64,000 nt of DNA, from assembly GCF_016734765.1 (NCBI RefSeq), contig NZ_JAERQE010000004.1:124001-188000 (forward strand), read 5' to 3'. Of the stretch, positions 60,234 through 64,000 are shown piece by piece; the first letter of the stretch is position 1, and every line of letters begins with the position of its first letter. The position numbers and the translations under genes are program-made. The notes under the pieces were generated by a model. It had not been told where the DNA came from, did no database searches, and was given only the letters and a program-made list of their open reading frames with translations. The stretch is from Microvirga soli (lineage in GTDB: Bacteria; Pseudomonadota; Alphaproteobacteria; Rhizobiales; Beijerinckiaceae).

Positions 60234-61079
60234 CTACCGCGTGATCACCACCTCGAGATATTCGCTCGGCACCACCATGGTCTCGTCGCCCGAGCGGTTG
60301 AACTCGGTGATGAGCCAGAGCAGGTCCTTGCGCAGGGCTTCCTGGGCCTCGGGCTGCAGGGCCGCAAAGGTTTTCAGGACCGGGCCGTAGAAGGTCTTGA
60401 ACACCTCCAGGCAATGCTCGGGCGAGCGGTAGCGGAACACGAAGTGCTTGCGGCGCGCTTGGATGGAGGTGGCGCCGTGGCCTAACAGGTGGTCGAGGTG
60501 CTCGCGCTGTCCCCACAGGGAGGGCGGGCGCATTCCGGCCGGCGGGGGCATGTGGCGGCCGATGGTCTTGAACATCTGGCCGATGAAGCCCTCGGGCGTC
60601 CAGTTCGCGAGGCCGATCTTGCCACCCCGGCGGCACACGCGCAGAAGCTCGGCGGCGGCGCGCTCCTGATCGGGGGTGAACATCACCCCGAAGGTGGACA
60701 CGACCACGTCGAAGCTCTCATTCTCGAACGGCAGGGCCTCGGCATCCGCCTCCCGGATGGTGATGGGAAGACGCTCGGCCTCGGCCCGTTCCCGGGCGCG
60801 GACGAGGAGGGCCGGCACGTAATCGGTGGCGACCACGTCGCACCAGCGGCGGGCGGCGGCGAGCGAGACATTGCCGTTGCCGGCCGCCACATCGAGCACG
60901 CGCTGGCCGGCGCGCAGGTCGATGGCCTCGCACAGCTCCTCGCCGACGATCTGAAGGGTCGTGCCGACGACCGCGTAATCGCCCGACGACCATGCGCCCT
61001 GCTGGCGGGTCTTGATGGCGGCGAGGTCCGGTTGGACGGGTTGGGTTTCCTGGTTTATCGTGACAGCGGCATCAGCCAT
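60234..61079 (-). CDS. Class I SAM-dependent methyltransferase
   Basis: A 281-residue enzyme with a UbiE/type 11 fold. Motif I is RVLDVAAGNGNVSLAAARR; later motifs are ADAEALPFENESFDVVVSTF and ELLRVCRRGGKIGLANW. The N-terminal 40 residues are unusual (QQGAWSSGDYAVVGTTLQIV is conserved in this subgroup). The substrate is unknown. It is divergent from the SARP-like regulator at 61182, so regulation by that protein is plausible. Confidence 0.9.
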   Translation of the reverse strand: MADAAVTINQETQPVQPDLAAIKTRQQGAWSSGDYAVVGTTLQIVGEELCEAIDLRAGQRVLDVAAGNGNVSLAAARRWCDVVATDYVPALLVRARERAEAERLPITIREADAEALPFENESFDVVVSTFGVMFTPDQERAAAELLRVCRRGGKIGLANWTPEGFIGQMFKTIGRHMPPPAGMRPPSLWGQREHLDHLLGHGATSIQARRKHFVFRYRSPEHCLEVFKTFYGPVLKTFAALQPEAQEALRKDLLWLITEFNRSGDETMVVPSEYLEVVITR

Positions 61080-61181
61080 GACGGCCTCCTTAGGGTTCGG
61101 ATGGGCCCGCTCTCGGCTTCGAGCGACCTTGAGACTTCAAGCCCATTGGTGAGACCGTAGCAGCCACACGTGGAGGTGAAC

Positions 61182-63215
61182 GTGGGAGGCAGCGTGGGTT
61201 CGGCCGTGGAATCGACCGACACCGCAGACCCAAAAGGCGTTGCGCCCGTCACCGTGCGGATGCTCGGGCCGCTCACCGTCCTGCGCGGCGACGGGCCGGT
61301 CGCGCTGCCGGCCTCGCGCAAGGTGCGCGCGCTCTTCGCCTATCTGGCGCTTGCGCCCCGTGCCTCGACGCGAAGCCATCTCTGCGAGCTGCTCTGGGAC
61401 GTGCCGAACGATCCGCGCGGCGAGCTGCGCTGGTGCTTGAGCAAGATCCGCCGCCTCATTGGCGATGCCGGCCGGATCGGGACGGAGGGCGACACGGTGA
61501 GCCTCGACCTCCCGGGCTGCCATGTGGATGCGCTGCAGCTCGATGGAATGGCCGCGCGGGGCATCGCGCTGCAATCGTTGCAGGACTTGTGCCGCATGGC
61601 CGATGGCTTCGCGGGCGAGTTTCTCGACGGCTTCACGCTGGACCGCAGCCCCGCGTTCAATGCCTGGCTGGTGGCGCAGCGGCGCCGGTTCAAGAGCCTC
61701 CAGACCGTCGTGCTGGAGCATCTGGTCGATCACCTCGATGAGAACGAGGCCGGGCGGTATCTGGAGCGATGGGCTGCGCTCTGCCCGCTCGATGAGCGGG
61801 TTCACGCGCGGCTGCTGCGCATGCTGGCCCGCCAGCAACGGGTGCAGGAAGGCAAGAGCCATCTCGACGCGGTGATCCGGCTGTTCGACCAGGAGGGGCT
61901 CGACAGCGCGCCTCTGCGCGAGGTGTGGCGAGGGGCCATAGTGCAGCCCCCTCGCCTGCTCCCAGCACAGGCGATCATCGCGGCCGATGCGGTGGCACCG
62001 GGCGCGATGCAGCCTGCACCCCGTCACGGCTCCATCGCGGTGATGCCGTTTGCTGATGAATCCGGCGCACCGCGCCTGCGCGGCGGCGTGGCGGATGCGC
62101 TCGTGCACGATGTGATCACGCGGCTCGCGAAACTCCGCAGTCTCTTCGTCATCTCGCAAGGCTCGACCTTCGCGCTGCACGACAGAAACATCGCTCCGGA
62201 CGAGGCTGGGCGTTTGCTGAATGTGGATTACGTGGTCGGCGGCTCGATCCGCCGCAGCCCCGGTCATCTCACTGTCCAGGTGGAGCTCGCCGAGGTGCGC
62301 ACCGGACGGATCGTCTGGGCGGACATCCTCAGCCATTCCATCGACGATGCGTTTCTGGTGCTCGACGAGATCGGCAACAGGATCGTGGCAACGGTCGCAA
62401 GCGAGATCGAGACGGTGGAGCGCAACCGCGCCATCCTGAAGCCGCCGAACTCCCTCGACGCCTGGGAGGCGCATCATCGCGGCCTCTGGCACATGTATCG
62501 GTTCAACAAGGCCGACAACGATGCGGCGCAGCACTTCTTCGCGCAGGCGCTCAGCATCGACCCGACGTTTGCACGCGCCTATGCGGGCCTGTCCTTCACG
62601 CATTTCCAGAACGCCTTCCAGGGCTGGACTGAGCGGCGCGCGGAGGTCGACCACGCGCTCAGGGCCGCAGGCCAGGGCTTGATGATCGACGACCGCGACC
62701 CGGCCGGTCATCTGGCCATGGGCCGGGCCCTGTGGCTGCGCGGAAGCTACGACCAGACTCTGCGGGAGCTGGAGACGAGTGTGGACCTCTCGCCCAACTT
62801 CGCCATGGGCCATTACACGCTGGGCTTCGTCCACTCGCAGGCGGGCGATCCGGAGACGGCGATTGCGGCGGCCGACCAATCACGCCGCTTGAGCCCCTAT
62901 GATCCGCTACTGTTCGGCATGCTGGGCTCGCGCGCCATGGCGCTCATCCGCTTAGGCAGGTTCGACGAGGCGGCCGCCGCAGGCGTGGCCGCCGCGAGCC
63001 GGCCGAACGCGCATGCGCATATCGCGGCGATCGCGACGCTCGCCCTGTCCTTTGCCGGGAGGCTGGACGAGGCGCGCAGCACGCTCGCCCATATCCGCAG
63101 CACCCTGCCCGGCTATGGCATGAGCCATTTCCTGAGCGCGATGCAGCTCGGGCCGGACGACCAGGCCCTGTTCCGCGAGGCCGCGCGCCGGATCGGCATG
63201 GATGACGGGAAGTAG
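61182..63215 (+). CDS. SARP-like transcriptional regulator with TolB-like and TPR domains
   Basis: A 677-residue protein from GTG 61182, five bases after GGAGG (61172-61176); GTG 61170 is the alternative. Residues about 25-110 form an OmpR/SARP-type winged helix (VRMLGPLTVLRGDGPVALPA, LRWCLSKIRRLIGD), followed by a bacterial transcriptional activation (BTAD) helical domain to about 245. A TolB-like domain starts near 280 (SIAVMPFADESGAPRL), then TPR-like repeats to the end. No membrane helix. It is divergent from the methyltransferase, its likely target. Confidence 0.88.
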   Translation: MGGSVGSAVESTDTADPKGVAPVTVRMLGPLTVLRGDGPVALPASRKVRALFAYLALAPRASTRSHLCELLWDVPNDPRGELRWCLSKIRRLIGDAGRIGTEGDTVSLDLPGCHVDALQLDGMAARGIALQSLQDLCRMADGFAGEFLDGFTLDRSPAFNAWLVAQRRRFKSLQTVVLEHLVDHLDENEAGRYLERWAALCPLDERVHARLLRMLARQQRVQEGKSHLDAVIRLFDQEGLDSAPLREVWRGAIVQPPRLLPAQAIIAADAVAPGAMQPAPRHGSIAVMPFADESGAPRLRGGVADALVHDVITRLAKLRSLFVISQGSTFALHDRNIAPDEAGRLLNVDYVVGGSIRRSPGHLTVQVELAEVRTGRIVWADILSHSIDDAFLVLDEIGNRIVATVASEIETVERNRAILKPPNSLDAWEAHHRGLWHMYRFNKADNDAAQHFFAQALSIDPTFARAYAGLSFTHFQNAFQGWTERRAEVDHALRAAGQGLMIDDRDPAGHLAMGRALWLRGSYDQTLRELETSVDLSPNFAMGHYTLGFVHSQAGDPETAIAAADQSRRLSPYDPLLFGMLGSRAMALIRLGRFDEAAAAGVAAASRPNAHAHIAAIATLALSFAGRLDEARSTLAHIRSTLPGYGMSHFLSAMQLGPDDQALFREAARRIGMDDGK

Positions 63216-63239
63216 CAGGCAGTTGATTACAACTCCCCC

Positions 63240-63326
63240 GTCATCCCCGGACTTGTTCCGGGGATCCACGTCTTTGATGCGCGTGGTTCTTAAGACGTGG
63301 ATGGCCGGAACAAGTCCGGCCATGAC
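63240..63326. repeat. Inverted pair of 35-base palindromic units
   Basis: Units at 63240-63274 and 63292-63326 are reverse complements of each other except at four positions, and each also folds on itself (CCCCGGA / TCCGGGG; GGCCGGA / TCCGGCC). The four differences keep both stems paired. A 17-base centre separates them. It lies between the converging ends of the SARP-like and aminotransferase genes and could act as a two-way terminator. Confidence 0.85.
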
Positions 63327-63336
63327 GATGAGGGTT

Positions 63337-64000
63337 TTATAACCGCATTGACCTTTCGAGCACCGCGAACACGCGCTCGTCCGTGCATTGGGCTACGTTG
63401 AAGCGCATGTAGCTCCTGGCCGTCTGCGCGGGGCTGAACACGTTGCCGGGGGCGAGCACCACGTCCTCGTTCAGGGCGTGGCGCGCAACAACGGCGGCGT
63501 CGAGATCGTCCCTCAGGCGGCACCAGAGGAGCATGCCGGCCTTCGGCACGATCCACGGCGTGATTCCGAGCCGCTCCAGCCGCGGGATAACGGACGCCAT
63601 GTTCTTCGCGAGCCGCGTGCGCAGGCTCTCCAGGTGCTTGCGGTAGCCGCTGCTGCCGAGGACGCCGAGGACCAGCTCTTCCGCTAGGCGGTTGCTGGAG
63701 AAGCCCGTGGCGATCCTGAGGTCTGTCAGCTTGTCGATCCAGTTAAGACGCGCGGCGATGTAGCCGCAGCGGAAGGACGCCGAGAGGGTTTTGGAGAAGC
63801 TGCCGATGCGCACGACCCAGTCGAGGCCATCGAGGGCGGCGAGACGCGGCGCGGGCTCGTGCTCGAAATCGGCGAAAATGTCGTCCTCGACGACGGTGAG
63901 GCCGTGCCGCTCGGCGAGCTTCAGGAGGCGGTGCGCCGTCACAGAGGAGAGCGTGGCACCCGTCGGGTTGTGCAGGCCGGAATTGGTGATGTAGAGGCGC
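63337..64000 (-). CDS. PLP-dependent aminotransferase, MocR-type (partial, 5' end outside window)
   Basis: The C-terminal about 220 residues of a fold-type I aminotransferase. Reading in from base 64000 gives RLYITNSGLHNPTGATLS, then VVEDDIFADFEHE and the PLP lysine in IGSFSKTLSASFRCGYIA. The wording and C-terminus match MocR-family regulators, which carry an N-terminal GntR helix-turn-helix; that part would lie beyond the window, so a plain aminotransferase cannot be excluded. Confidence 0.88.
   Translation of the reverse strand, partial: RLYITNSGLHNPTGATLSSVTAHRLLKLAERHGLTVVEDDIFADFEHEPAPRLAALDGLDWVVRIGSFSKTLSASFRCGYIAARLNWIDKLTDLRIATGFSSNRLAEELVLGVLGSSGYRKHLESLRTRLAKNMASVIPRLERLGITPWIVPKAGMLLWCRLRDDLDAAVVARHALNEDVVLAPGNVFSPAQTARSYMRFNVAQCTDERVFAVLERSMRL

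Overview
The window is one contiguous, gene-dense stretch of a high-GC chromosome from an alphaproteobacterium of the order Hyphomicrobiales (Rhizobiales). Gene order and protein wording fit Methylobacteriaceae, perhaps Microvirga or a close relative. That placement is inference from gene order, the Mg-type HemB metal site, the K+-independent proton pyrophosphatase and the many Rhizobiales-type palindromic repeats; no marker gene was compared. Nearly everything is core housekeeping. No prophage, transposase, CRISPR array, rRNA or plasmid gene was seen.

Layout. 1-8125 (minus): respiratory complex I genes nuoA-B-C-D-E-F-G-H, with nuoH cut by the window edge. 8299-9639: low-affinity iron permease homologue, tRNA-Asp(GUC) and a MerR regulator. 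9660-13393 (minus): ihfA, fabH, plsX, a DUF177 protein and a CBP3-type cytochrome bc1 chaperone, divergent from the lipoprotein gene bamE. 14073-16199: hppA. 16349-23324 (minus): a riboflavin-centred cluster read as glyA-nrdR-ribD-ribE-ribH-nusB-thiL-MFS. 23501-26543: L,D-transpeptidase, a small membrane protein and a 3-hydroxyisobutyryl-CoA hydrolase homologue. 26857-32151 (plus): hemB, an orphan LivH-like permease with a lipoprotein-like head, threonine ammonia-lyase, an RDD protein and bpt. 32423-43443: parC, recO, an OmpA-family protein, an adenylate cyclase/TolB/TPR protein, then era, rnc, lepB, acpS, pdxJ. 43988-50664 (plus): rpsF-rpsR-DUF2232-rplI, then dnaB-alr-radA. 50805-58415: two small RTX proteins around a CurA-like oxidoreductase, cvpA, purF, an SDR and a minus-strand SAF-domain oxidoreductase. 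58481-64000 is the accessory end: a Cys-rich mini-protein, an AT-rich orphan membrane protein, a methyltransferase divergent from a SARP-like TolB/TPR regulator, and a MocR-type aminotransferase cut by the edge.

The genes mostly form short, tightly packed or overlapping operons: ATGA or TGATG junctions at ribD/ribE, nrdR/ribD, alr/radA, acpS/pdxJ and the hydrolase/membrane-protein pair. Several start codons are GTG or TTG and were chosen by ribosome-binding site and family start.

The most unusual content is (i) two multidomain proteins that put different output domains (class III cyclase; SARP-type HTH) on the same TolB-like plus TPR chassis; (ii) an AT-rich orphan two-helix membrane protein; (iii) an orphan LivH permease fused to a lipoprotein-like domain; (iv) two RTX proteins sharing a C-terminal module; and (v) several families of intergenic palindromes, including a MITE-like pair around bpt and an inverted pair of 35-base units whose stem differences are all compensatory. 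I found no complete new multi-gene system; these are the best leads.
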